Assembly (NCBI GenBank): GCA_046046245.1
Contig: JBJOKE010000069.1
Coordinates: 1-64,000, forward strand
From: UBA4615 sp046046245
GTDB lineage: Bacteria > Pseudomonadota > Gammaproteobacteria > Burkholderiales > Burkholderiaceae_E
Direction: 5' to 3'
Length of the DNA stretch: 64,000 bases
The notes below the pieces were generated by a model. That model was not told the DNA's origin, did no database searches, and saw only the letters and a list, made by a program, of their open reading frames with translations. Position numbers and translations under genes: made by a program. Each line of letters opens with the position of its first letter. Position 1 is the first letter of the stretch. Shown here piece after piece: positions 25,997 to 33,735 of this stretch.

Positions 25997-27595
25997 ATGA
26001 CCGATACCGCGCTGCACGACACCGCCCGCCGACGCCTGCTGCAGACCCTCGGCGCCGCCGCCGCCGGACCGGTGCTCGCCTCGCGCGCCGCCGCGCAGTC
26101 CGCCTCCGACACCCTGGTGATCGGTTACGCGAACACCCCGAACCACCTGAATTCGGCGGTGCAGTCGGGCGTGGTCACCGGGATCATCGCCTCGCAGATC
26201 TTCGCCAGCCCGCTGCGCTTCGACGACGGCTGGACGCCGCAGCCCTACCTCGCGCAGACCTGGAGCTTCCAGGACGACGGCCGCTCGGTGCTGCTCAAGC
26301 TCGCACCGGGCGCGACCTTCCACGACGGCCGGCCGATCACCTCCGAGGACGTCGCGTTTTCGGTGATGGCCATCAAGGCGAACCACCCGTTCCAGTCGAT
26401 GTTCGCGCCGGTCGAGCGGGTCGACACGCCGACGCCCGAGATCGCGGTGATCCGGATGTCGTCGCCGCACCCGGCCATCCTGCTCGCGCTGTCGCCGCCC
26501 TTCTGCCCGATCCTGCCGAAGCACGTGTTCGGCGACGGCCAGCCGCTGCGGACCCATCCGCGCAACGCGAGCCCGGTCGGCTCGGGCCCGTTCCGCTTCG
26601 TCGAGTTCAAGCCGCGCGAGGTGGTGGTGCTCGAGAAGCATCGCGGCTTCTTCATCAAGGACCGCCCGAAGTTCGAGCGGGTCATCTTCCGCGTGATTCC
26701 CGACCCGGCCGCGCAGGCGCTCGCGCTCGCCCGCGGCGAGATCGACCTGCTGGTCGGGCTGACCGTCTCGCAGGCGGCCCAGCTCGCGAAGTCGCCCGAC
26801 GTGGTGCCGCTGCGCAAGGGCGGCGAGGCGATCGGCCCGCTCGGCTGGGTCGCGTTCAACCTCACGCGCAAGCCCTACGACGACGTCCGCGTGCGGCGCG
26901 CGATCTCGTATGCGATCGACCGGAAGTTCATCGTCGAGCAGCTGCACCGCGGCACCTCGCGGATCGCCACCGGCCCGATCGCACCCGGATCGCCGTTCTA
27001 CACCGACAAGGTCGAGCCCTACGCGCTGAACCTCGAGCGCTCGCGGCAGCTGCTCGACGCGGCCGGGCTCAAGCCCGATGCGCAGGGCACGCGCTTCAAG
27101 GCCGTGCTCGACTACCTGCCCGGCACGCCCGACAACTCGCAGACGATCGCCGAATACCTGCGGCCGCAGCTGAAGAAGATCGGCATCGAGGTGACCGTCC
27201 GCGCCTCGCCCGACTTCCCGACCTGGGCCACGCGCGTGTCGAACCAGGACTTCGACATGACGGTCGACGGCGCGTTCAACTACGGCGAGCCGGTGATCGG
27301 CGTGCACCGCACCTGGCTGTCGTCGAACATCCGCAAGGGCGTGATCTGGTCGAACACGCAGAGCTACGTGAACCCGAAGGTCGACGAGCTGCTCGCGCAG
27401 GCGACCGTCGAGCGCGACATGGAGAAGCGCAAGCGGCTGTACGCCGAGTTCCAGCGGATCGTCGTCGACGACGTGCCGGTGGCCTTCACCCACGTCTGGC
27501 CGCAGGGCTACGCGACCCGCAAGGACATCGTCGACGTGCCGGCGTCGATCTGGTGGCCGATCACGCCCTACGATACGCTGCGCCGACAGCGCTGA
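25997..27595 (+). CDS. ABC transporter substrate-binding protein, SBP_bac_5 family, Tat-type signal (orphan copy)
   Basis: 532-residue periplasmic binding protein, closely similar along its length to the one at 8108. The twin-arginine signal is strong (TARRRLLQTLGAAAAGPVL, residues 9-27, cleavage near AAAQS). Core motifs FHDGRPITSEDVAFSV near residue 110 and VGSGPFRFVEFKPRE near 195 are present. A ribosome site GAGGAGA precedes the ATG. It follows the second amidohydrolase by 36 bases and is followed by a short-chain dehydrogenase. No permease or ATPase genes are beside it, so it probably docks on the transporter encoded at 12.4-16.3 kb. Confidence 0.92.
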   Translation: MTDTALHDTARRRLLQTLGAAAAGPVLASRAAAQSASDTLVIGYANTPNHLNSAVQSGVVTGIIASQIFASPLRFDDGWTPQPYLAQTWSFQDDGRSVLLKLAPGATFHDGRPITSEDVAFSVMAIKANHPFQSMFAPVERVDTPTPEIAVIRMSSPHPAILLALSPPFCPILPKHVFGDGQPLRTHPRNASPVGSGPFRFVEFKPREVVVLEKHRGFFIKDRPKFERVIFRVIPDPAAQALALARGEIDLLVGLTVSQAAQLAKSPDVVPLRKGGEAIGPLGWVAFNLTRKPYDDVRVRRAISYAIDRKFIVEQLHRGTSRIATGPIAPGSPFYTDKVEPYALNLERSRQLLDAAGLKPDAQGTRFKAVLDYLPGTPDNSQTIAEYLRPQLKKIGIEVTVRASPDFPTWATRVSNQDFDMTVDGAFNYGEPVIGVHRTWLSSNIRKGVIWSNTQSYVNPKVDELLAQATVERDMEKRKRLYAEFQRIVVDDVPVAFTHVWPQGYATRKDIVDVPASIWWPITPYDTLRRQR

Positions 27596-27621
27596 TTCGC
27601 GCTGCCCCGAGGAGACAGCGA

Positions 27622-28416
27622 ATGAACCGATGCGACGGACGGATCGCGATCGTCACCGGCGCGGCCGGCGGGATCGGCACCGCCACCTGCCGCCTGCTGG
27701 CCGAAGCCGGCGCCCGCGTGATCGCGACCGACCTGCGCGAGGCGCCGGGCGAGCGGCTCGGCGCCGCGATCGACGCCGCCGGCGGCGCGATCCGCTACCT
27801 GCGCCACGACGTGACCGACGACGCGCAGTGGGCCGCGGTGCTCGCGGCCACGCTGGAGGCGCACGGCCGCCTCGACGTGCTGGTCAACAACGCCGGCCTC
27901 TTCATGCACGGTCGCACAGAGGACGCGGACGCCGCGTCGATCGACCGGCTGTTCGACGTCAACCTGAAGGGCGTGGTGCTCGGTACCCAGCATGCGTTCC
28001 GCGCGATGAAGACCCGCGCGAAGGACCTGCCGCTCGCGTCGATCGTCAACCTGTCGTCGGTCGCCGGCCTGAAGGGCTCGCAGATGGCCTCGCTCTACTG
28101 CCTGACCAAGGGCGGCGTGCGGCTCTTCTCGAAGTCCTGCGCGATCGAGGCCGCGCACCTCGGCTACCGGATCCGCGTGAACTCGATCCACCCCGGCATC
28201 ATCGACACCGACATGGCGCAGGGCGTGGCCGCCGGCATGCGCGCCAACGGCGTGCCCGCCGACCAGATCGACCGGATGATGGCGGGCGCGCACCCGCTGG
28301 GGCGGATGGGCCAGGCGGAGGACATCGCGCGCGGGATCGTCTACCTCGCGTCCGACGACGCGTCCTTCGTCACCGGAACCGAGCTGGTGGTCGACGGCGG
28401 GATGACCGCACGCTGA
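27622..28416 (+). CDS. SDR-family NAD(P)-dependent oxidoreductase
   Basis: 264-residue classical short-chain dehydrogenase. The cofactor motif TGAAGGIG is at residues 13-20, NNAG near 90, the active-site serine in NLSSVAG near 150, and the YxxxK catalytic pair in YCLTKGG near 163-167. The C-terminal FVTGTELVVDGG is typical. An aspartate at the end of the second strand (VIATDLRE) suggests NAD rather than NADP. The ATG at 27622 has GAGGAGA upstream. It probably belongs to the same transcript as the binding protein (26 bases apart) and would oxidise or reduce an alcohol or keto intermediate of that pathway. Substrate not deducible. Confidence 0.9.
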   Translation: MNRCDGRIAIVTGAAGGIGTATCRLLAEAGARVIATDLREAPGERLGAAIDAAGGAIRYLRHDVTDDAQWAAVLAATLEAHGRLDVLVNNAGLFMHGRTEDADAASIDRLFDVNLKGVVLGTQHAFRAMKTRAKDLPLASIVNLSSVAGLKGSQMASLYCLTKGGVRLFSKSCAIEAAHLGYRIRVNSIHPGIIDTDMAQGVAAGMRANGVPADQIDRMMAGAHPLGRMGQAEDIARGIVYLASDDASFVTGTELVVDGGMTAR

Positions 28417-28421
28417 GTTCG

Positions 28422-28443
28422 GCGGGCCGCAGACGCGGCCCGC
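28422..28443. terminator. Bidirectional hairpin between convergent dehydrogenase genes
   Basis: A perfect 9-bp stem GCGGGCCGC-AGAC-GCGGCCCGC starts 6 bases after the SDR stop, in the 64-base gap between two convergent genes. No T-run follows, which is common in very GC-rich genomes. Its place makes a terminator role likely. Confidence 0.6.
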
Positions 28444-28480
28444 ACCGCCCGTCCCCGACCCGCCGACGGCGCGGCGCCGG

Positions 28481-29335
28481 TCAGCGCAGCGGCCAGCGGA
28501 AGGCGGCGCTGGTGTCCATGCGGCCCTCGCCGCGAGCGATCGCCGCGTCCTGCAGCGCCGCGACCGCCGGCATCACCGCGAGGTCCACGCCGTGGCGCTT
28601 CGCCTCCTCGATCATCAGCCGCACGTCCTTGCGCGCCATCTGGACCTCGAACGACGGGTTGTCGAACGGGCCCGCGGCGATCCGTGCGGCCCGCTGCGGC
28701 AGCATCGTGCCGGGGTTGAAGGCCTGGAACAGCGACATCGCGTCGGTCGGCGCGATGCCGACCGCATCCGCCAGGCGGCAGACGTCGCCGAGCACGCCGG
28801 CCAGGCCGATCAGGGTCAGGTTGCCGAACAGCTTGAACGACGCCGCCCGCTCGGGCTGCGGGCCCAGCCAGACCAGCTTGCCGGTCATCGGCTCGAGCAT
28901 CGGCGTGACCGCCCTGCACAGCGCCTCGTCACCCGAGAGCAGCATCAGGCCGGTGCCGTCGGCGCAGTTCGCCGGGCCCATGAAGACCGGCGCGTGGACG
29001 AACTTCCGACCGCGCGCGGCCCAGCGCCTCGCGCGCTCGGCGGTCGGCGTGGTGGCGGTCGTGGTGTGATCGACGATCCAGGCGTCGGCCGGAATCGCAT
29101 CGGCCAGCGGCTCGAGCACGGCGTCGACCACCGCGTCGTCGGCGAGCATCAGGTGCACGCGCTCGACGCCGGCGACGGCGTCGGCGGCGGTCGGCGCGAC
29201 GCGGGCACCGAGCGCCGCGACGGCCGCGGTCTTGTCGGCGCTGCGGTTCCAGACGCTGACCTCGTGACCCTGCGACAGCATGCGGGTCACGAAGCCGGTG
29301 CCCATCAGGCCGATGCCGAGGAAGGCGATCTTCAC
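28481..29335 (-). CDS. NAD(P)-dependent beta-hydroxyacid dehydrogenase (3-hydroxyisobutyrate dehydrogenase family)
   Basis: 284-residue enzyme. The Rossmann motif FLGIGLMGTGFVTRML spans residues 5-20; the substrate loop near residue 117 reads APVFMGPANCADGTG instead of the common DAPVSGG; the catalytic lysine lies in FKLFGN near residue 167. Relatives reduce or oxidise small hydroxyacids and semialdehydes, including tartronate semialdehyde, succinic semialdehyde and sulfolactaldehyde. The gene is 160 bases downstream of the omega-aminotransferase on the same strand, so it may act on the aldehyde formed by that enzyme. That gap contains nothing recognisable. The atypical substrate loop leaves the substrate open. 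Confidence 0.85.
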   Translation of the reverse strand: MKIAFLGIGLMGTGFVTRMLSQGHEVSVWNRSADKTAAVAALGARVAPTAADAVAGVERVHLMLADDAVVDAVLEPLADAIPADAWIVDHTTTATTPTAERARRWAARGRKFVHAPVFMGPANCADGTGLMLLSGDEALCRAVTPMLEPMTGKLVWLGPQPERAASFKLFGNLTLIGLAGVLGDVCRLADAVGIAPTDAMSLFQAFNPGTMLPQRAARIAAGPFDNPSFEVQMARKDVRLMIEEAKRHGVDLAVMPAVAALQDAAIARGEGRMDTSAAFRWPLR

Positions 29336-29495
29336 GGGGGTGTCTCCAGGAGTCGTGGCGGGGGGAGCCGCGATGGTAGTCCGCCCGCCCCGCGGCCACG
29401 CCGAACGCGGGTCGATAAACGATCCGGCAGCCGATCGTCCCCGGGATCACGCACGCGCGCCGCGGCCCGGGCGGGCGCGGCGCGGGCGCGATGCC

Positions 29496-30824
29496 TCAGA
29501 ACTTCGACAGCACGGCGCGCAGGGTGTCGACCATCCGGTCGATGTGCGCGCGCTCGGCCACGAAGGGCGGGGCGACGATCAGGCTGTCGCCGGTCGACTT
29601 CAGGTTCAGGTTCGCATCGTAGAGCGCCTTCTGCGCCTCGTGGCCGCGACTGCCCGGGGGCTGGCCGGCGGAGGACAGCTCGACCGCGCCCATCATCCCG
29701 ATCCCGCGGATGTCGACGAGGCACGGCAGGTCGCGCAGCGAGTACAGCCCGTCGAGGAAGTAGTCCGACATCGCCGCCGCGCGATCCATCAGGCCCTCGC
29801 GCTCGAAGATGTCCATCATCGCCAGTCCGGCCGCGCAGGACGCCGGATGCGCCGAGTAGGTGTAGCCGTGGAAGAACTCGATGCCCTTCGCCGGCCCCGC
29901 GTCGGTGATCGCGTCGTAGATCGCCTGCTTCGCGGCGATCGCGCCGAGCGGCTGCGCGCCGTTGGTGATCGCCTTGGCCATCGTCATCAGGTCGGGCGTG
30001 ACGCCGAACTTCTGCGCGCCGAACGGCGCACCCATCCGGCCCCAGCCGGTGATGACCTCGTCGAAGACCAGGAGGATGCCGTGCTGGTCGCAGAGCTCGC
30101 GGATCCGGTTCAGGTAGCCCACCGGCGGGGGCAGGCAGCCGAAGCTGCCCGCGGTCGGCTCGACGAAGACCGCCGCGATGTTGTCGCCGCCGACCATCGC
30201 GATGATCCGCGCGAGGTCCTCGGCGAGCTCCACGCCGGTCTCGGGCTGGCCGCGCACGAACTTGTTGTCCGGCAGCGCGGTGTGCCGCATGAAGTGCACG
30301 CCCGGCAGGCCGACGCCGAAGGTCCGGCGATTGTTGACCATGCCCGACAGCGCGACACCGCCGAGGTTCACGCCGTGGTACGCCCGCTCGCGCGAGACGA
30401 ACAGCTGCCGATGGCCCTCCCCGCGGATGCGGTGGTAGGCCAGCGCCATCTTCATCGCGGAGTCCACCGACTCGGAGCCCGAGCAGGTGAAGAACACCCG
30501 GTTCAGCCCCTCGGGCGTGTGCTGGGCGACGCGCTGCGCGAGCTCGAAGGCCTTCGGATGCGCGCGGGTGAACGGCATCGTGTAGTCGAGCGTCGACAGC
30601 TGCTCGTAGACCGCCTTCGCGATCTCCGGCCGGCAGTGGCCGGCCGCGACGCAGAACAGTCCCGACGAGGCATCGAGCACCTGCGAGCCGTCGGGCTTGT
30701 AGAGCCAGACGCCCTCGCCGCGGACGAACATCCTCGGCTCCTGCTTGAACTCCTTGTTCGGCGAGAACGGCATCCAGAAGTTCTGGCGTGCGTCGATCTC
30801 GATCAGCGGGTCTGCGTGTCCCAT
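29496..30824 (-). CDS. Class III omega-amino acid:pyruvate aminotransferase (Tpa-like candidate)
   Basis: 442-residue PLP aminotransferase. It opens with FWMPFSPNKEF, typical of beta-alanine/omega-amino acid:pyruvate enzymes. It has the phosphate-binding SGSESVDSAMKMA near residue 118, the pair YHGVN near 153, the cofactor aspartate in LLVFDEVITGWGRMG near 258 and the Schiff-base lysine in MAKAITNG near 287. This subgroup accepts beta-alanine, taurine and related amines, with pyruvate as acceptor. It lies between an IclR regulator (61 bases upstream) and a beta-hydroxyacid dehydrogenase, and across the regulator from an Xsc-family gene. Taurine:pyruvate aminotransferase is therefore the favoured function, but beta-alanine transamination is a real alternative. 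Confidence 0.85.
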   Translation of the reverse strand: MGHADPLIEIDARQNFWMPFSPNKEFKQEPRMFVRGEGVWLYKPDGSQVLDASSGLFCVAAGHCRPEIAKAVYEQLSTLDYTMPFTRAHPKAFELAQRVAQHTPEGLNRVFFTCSGSESVDSAMKMALAYHRIRGEGHRQLFVSRERAYHGVNLGGVALSGMVNNRRTFGVGLPGVHFMRHTALPDNKFVRGQPETGVELAEDLARIIAMVGGDNIAAVFVEPTAGSFGCLPPPVGYLNRIRELCDQHGILLVFDEVITGWGRMGAPFGAQKFGVTPDLMTMAKAITNGAQPLGAIAAKQAIYDAITDAGPAKGIEFFHGYTYSAHPASCAAGLAMMDIFEREGLMDRAAAMSDYFLDGLYSLRDLPCLVDIRGIGMMGAVELSSAGQPPGSRGHEAQKALYDANLNLKSTGDSLIVAPPFVAERAHIDRMVDTLRAVLSKF

Positions 30825-30885
30825 CCGGGCTCCTCGGTCGGTGGCGCCGGGCGCTCCGGCCCGGCGGGGTCGTCGGGCGAAAGGC

Positions 30886-31683
30886 TTACCAGTCGATGGT
30901 GGCGGTCATCGCCTCGGCGGCGTTGCGAAGCATCGGCAGGAACTCCAGCCCCTGCTCGATCCGCATCCGGCTGGTCGGCGCCTGGACGGCGACCCCCGCG
31001 ACGACCTTGCCCTCGCTGTTGCGCACCGGCACGGCGATGCAGCAGATGCCGGGGAGGTACTCCTCGTTGTCGATCGAGTAGCCGCGCTCGCGGATCGCGT
31101 TGAACTCGTTCGTCAGGCGCTTGCCGTCGACCAGGGTCTGCGGCGTGTGCTTGATCAGCGGCGTCTGCTGGAGGAAGCGGTCACGGCTGCGCTTGGGCAT
31201 CGCGGCGAGGAACAGCTTGCCGGAGGCCGAGGCGTACAGCGGCACGCGCGAGCCCGAGCCGAAATGCACGCGCAGCGGCCATCCGGCCTCGACGCGGTCG
31301 AGGTAGAGCACGGTGTTGCCGTTCGGGATCGTCAGGTTGCAGGTCTCGCCGACCTGCTCGACGAGTTCCTCGAGGATCGCATGGCGGGCCGACCGGTGCG
31401 GCGAGCCGAGCAGGACCTGGCCGGCGAACTTGTTCAGCCGCTCCGCGAAGCCGTACCGCTTGGTGTCCGGCTCGCGCGCGACCACGCCCGCATGCTCGAG
31501 CGTTCCCAGGATCCGGAGCACCGTGGGCTTGGGCAGTGCCACGGCCTGGGCGATCTCGGCGAGCTGCGGCGGCCGCTCGTGGTCGGCCAGCGCCTCGAGG
31601 ATCCGGATGGCCCGGAGGATGGCCGAACCGGCCGGGACGTCTGCGTGCGCGGATGCGAGCGCTGCTGCGGTGTCGGTGCTCAT
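30886..31683 (-). CDS. IclR-family transcriptional regulator
   Basis: 265-residue IclR regulator. The N-terminal winged helix spans about residues 20-85 (LRAIRILEALADHERPPQLA, then LPKPTVLRILGTLEHAG). The effector domain covers about residues 100-260 and contains VGETCNLTIPNG and the conserved LPGICCIAVPVR near residue 210. It is the first gene of a minus-strand unit with the aminotransferase and is divergent from the Xsc-family gene. Two 10-base direct repeats lie in the divergent gap. It probably controls sulfonate or omega-amino acid catabolism here; in many bacteria that job is done by a MocR/GntR-type TauR, so an IclR member is less usual. Confidence 0.9.
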   Translation of the reverse strand: MSTDTAAALASAHADVPAGSAILRAIRILEALADHERPPQLAEIAQAVALPKPTVLRILGTLEHAGVVAREPDTKRYGFAERLNKFAGQVLLGSPHRSARHAILEELVEQVGETCNLTIPNGNTVLYLDRVEAGWPLRVHFGSGSRVPLYASASGKLFLAAMPKRSRDRFLQQTPLIKHTPQTLVDGKRLTNEFNAIRERGYSIDNEEYLPGICCIAVPVRNSEGKVVAGVAVQAPTSRMRIEQGLEFLPMLRNAAEAMTATIDW

Positions 31684-31752
31684 GGAAGCTCTGTCTCCTC
31701 ACAGTCTTTCGGGCTGCGTCCGTCGTCGAGGACGGCGCTCCTGGATTATGGA

Positions 31753-31785
31753 GAAAACGGAACGTTCGTGCAGTAGAAAACGGAA
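31753..31785. promoter_or_regulatory. Direct repeats GAAAACGGAA in the IclR/xsc divergent region
   Basis: GAAAACGGAA occurs at 31753-31762 and again at 31776-31785, 23 bases apart, with a small perfect palindrome GAACGTTC (31760-31767) between. The tract is AT-richer than its surroundings. CATAAT on the minus strand (31745-31750) could be a -10 for the regulator. These are plausible IclR operator sites. Confidence 0.45.
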
Positions 31786-31901
31786 TCCTTGAGTTTTGGG
31801 CCCGCGCCTGCATGACACAGTGCCGCCGACCTCACCCCCCGCGCACGAAAATGAACCACCCCGTTCCGTTCCATCGCCAGGTCGTCTCCGGTCGCCAGAG
31901 G

Positions 31902-33641
31902 ATGACCCCGTCCGAGGCCTTCGTCGAGACGCTGGTCGCGCAGGGCGTGACCGACGTCTTCGGCATCGTGGGCTCCGCCTACATGGACGCGCTGGACCTG
32001 TTCCCGGCCGCCGGCATCCGTTTCGTGATGGTCGCGCACGAGCAGGGCGCGGCGCACATGGCGGACGGCTACGCGCGCGTGTCGGGCCGCCACGGCGTGT
32101 GCATCGCGCAGAACGGCCCGGGCATCACGAACTTCGTGACCGCGGTCGCCGCCGCCTACTGGGCGCACTCGCCGGTGGTCGTGGTCACGCCCGAGACCGG
32201 CAGCATGACGCTCGGCCTCGGCGGCTTCCAGGAGACCGAGCAGCTGCCGATCTTCTCGAAGATCACCAAGTACCAGGCGCACGTGAACAACAAGGCCCGC
32301 ATGGCCGAGCTGACCGGCCGGGCGTTCGACCGCGCGCTGCTCGAGCTCGGGCCCACGCAGCTCAACATCCCGCGCGACTACTTCTATGGCGACATCGAGA
32401 CCGAGATCCCGACGCCGATCCGGATCGAGCGGGGCGCGGGCGGCGAGCAGGCGCTCGCCGAGGCCGCGGAGCTGCTCGCGAACGCCCAGTTCCCCGTGAT
32501 CCTGTCGGGCGGCGGCGTGATCAATGCCGACGGCTGGTCCGAGGCGATCGCGCTGGCCGAGCTGCTGCAGGCGCCGGTGGCGAGCAGCTACCTGCACAAC
32601 GATTCGTTCCCGGCCGATCACCCGCTCGCCGTCGGTCCGCTGGGCTACCAGGGCAGCCAGGCCGCGATGAAGCTGATCGCGAAGGCCGACGTGGTGCTGG
32701 CGCTGGGCTCGCGGCTCGGCCCGTTCGGCACCCTGCCCCAGTACGGCCTCGACTACTGGCCGAAGAACGCGAAGATCATCCAGGTCGACGCCGACGCGAA
32801 GATGCTGGGGCTGGTCAAGCCGATCTCGGTCGGCCTGTGCGGCGATGCGAAGGCCGCGGCCGCGGCGCTCGTCGAGCGGCTCGAGGGCCGGTCGCTCGCC
32901 TGCCTGCAGAACCGCGACGCGCGCCTCGCGGCGATCCGCGCCGAGAAGGACGCCTGGAAGCAGGCGCTCGAGGAATGGACGCACGAGCGCGACCCGTGGT
33001 CGATCGAGACCGCGAAGAGTTCCTCGTACATGCATCCGCGGCAGATGCTGCGCGAGCTCGAGCGCGCGATGCCGGCCGGCGCGATGGTCTCCACCGACAT
33101 CGGCAACATCTGCTCGGTGTCGAACAGCTACCTGCGCTTCGACCGGCCGCGCTCGATGTTCGCGGCGATGGCGTTCGGCAACTGCGGCTACGCGTTCCCG
33201 ACGATCATCGGCGCGAAGCTCGCCGCACCCGACCGGCCGGCGATCGCCTATGTCGGCGACGGTGCCTGGGGGATGAGCTTCGGCGAGCTGCAGACCTGCG
33301 TGCGCGAGAACATCCCGGTCACCGCGGTCGTCTTCAACAACGGCCAGTGGGGCGCCGAGAAGAAGAACCACGTGGACTTCTACAACAATCGGTTCGTCGG
33401 CGTGAACCTCGAGAAGCAGCCGAGCTGGGCCGCGGTCGCACGCTCGATGGGCGCCGACGGCATCGTGGTCGACAAGGTCTCGGACGTGGGTCCCGCGCTC
33501 GCCGCCGCCGCGAAGGCGCAGCAGCAGGGCCGCACCACGGTGCTCGAGATGATGGTCACCGCCGAGCTGGGCGATCCGTTCCGGCGCGACGCGCTGTCGA
33601 AGCCGGTGCGCCACCTCGAGAAGTACAAGGCGTACGTCTGA
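31902..33641 (+). CDS. xsc: ThDP enzyme of the sulfoacetaldehyde acetyltransferase (Xsc) family
   Basis: 579-residue thiamine diphosphate enzyme. The glutamate that activates ThDP is in VAHEQ near residue 51; AQNGPGITNFVTA, GGFQETEQ and NIPRDYF follow. The central domain has DVVLALGSRLGPF and YWPKNAKIIQVD. The ThDP/Mg motif is GDGAWGMS near 453 with NNGQWGAEKKN near 483, and the end ELGDPFRRDALSKPVRH matches Xsc closely. Xsc cleaves sulfoacetaldehyde with phosphate to acetyl phosphate and sulfite. Unlike classical Xsc, the segment after FGI reads VGSAYMDALDLFP rather than IGSAMMPISDLFP, with VMVAHE for WDCAHE. ATG 31902 is chosen because MTPSEAFVETL aligns with the family start; ATG 31851 would add 17 residues. 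It is divergent from IclR and converges with a TRAP transporter. Confidence 0.75.
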   Translation: MTPSEAFVETLVAQGVTDVFGIVGSAYMDALDLFPAAGIRFVMVAHEQGAAHMADGYARVSGRHGVCIAQNGPGITNFVTAVAAAYWAHSPVVVVTPETGSMTLGLGGFQETEQLPIFSKITKYQAHVNNKARMAELTGRAFDRALLELGPTQLNIPRDYFYGDIETEIPTPIRIERGAGGEQALAEAAELLANAQFPVILSGGGVINADGWSEAIALAELLQAPVASSYLHNDSFPADHPLAVGPLGYQGSQAAMKLIAKADVVLALGSRLGPFGTLPQYGLDYWPKNAKIIQVDADAKMLGLVKPISVGLCGDAKAAAAALVERLEGRSLACLQNRDARLAAIRAEKDAWKQALEEWTHERDPWSIETAKSSSYMHPRQMLRELERAMPAGAMVSTDIGNICSVSNSYLRFDRPRSMFAAMAFGNCGYAFPTIIGAKLAAPDRPAIAYVGDGAWGMSFGELQTCVRENIPVTAVVFNNGQWGAEKKNHVDFYNNRFVGVNLEKQPSWAAVARSMGADGIVVDKVSDVGPALAAAAKAQQQGRTTVLEMMVTAELGDPFRRDALSKPVRHLEKYKAYV

Positions 33642-33655
33642 CACCGGGTCGACGG

Positions 33656-33702
33656 GCCGGGAGGGCGGCTGCCGTGCGTGGCAGCCGTCGCCGTCTCCCG
33701 GC
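33656..33702. terminator. Two-tier hairpin between convergent xsc and TRAP genes
   Basis: Outer arms GCCGGGAG (33656-33663) and CTCCCGGC (33695-33702) enclose inner arms CGGCTGCC (33666-33673) and GGCAGCCG (33680-33687) with a six-base loop. It lies 14 bases after the xsc stop and 34 bases before the end of the convergent dctM-like gene. There is no T-run, but the position suits a shared terminator. Confidence 0.65.
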
Positions 33703-33735
33703 TGGTCATCGGCCGACGCGAGGCGGACGTCCCGC

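Noticed and set aside
31902..33641. ThDP enzyme as acetolactate synthase or glyoxylate carboligase
   Set aside because: QWGAEKKN, YWPKNAKIIQVD and the C-terminal ELGDPFRRDA are Xsc-family features, and no small subunit or FAD-linked biosynthetic context is present.
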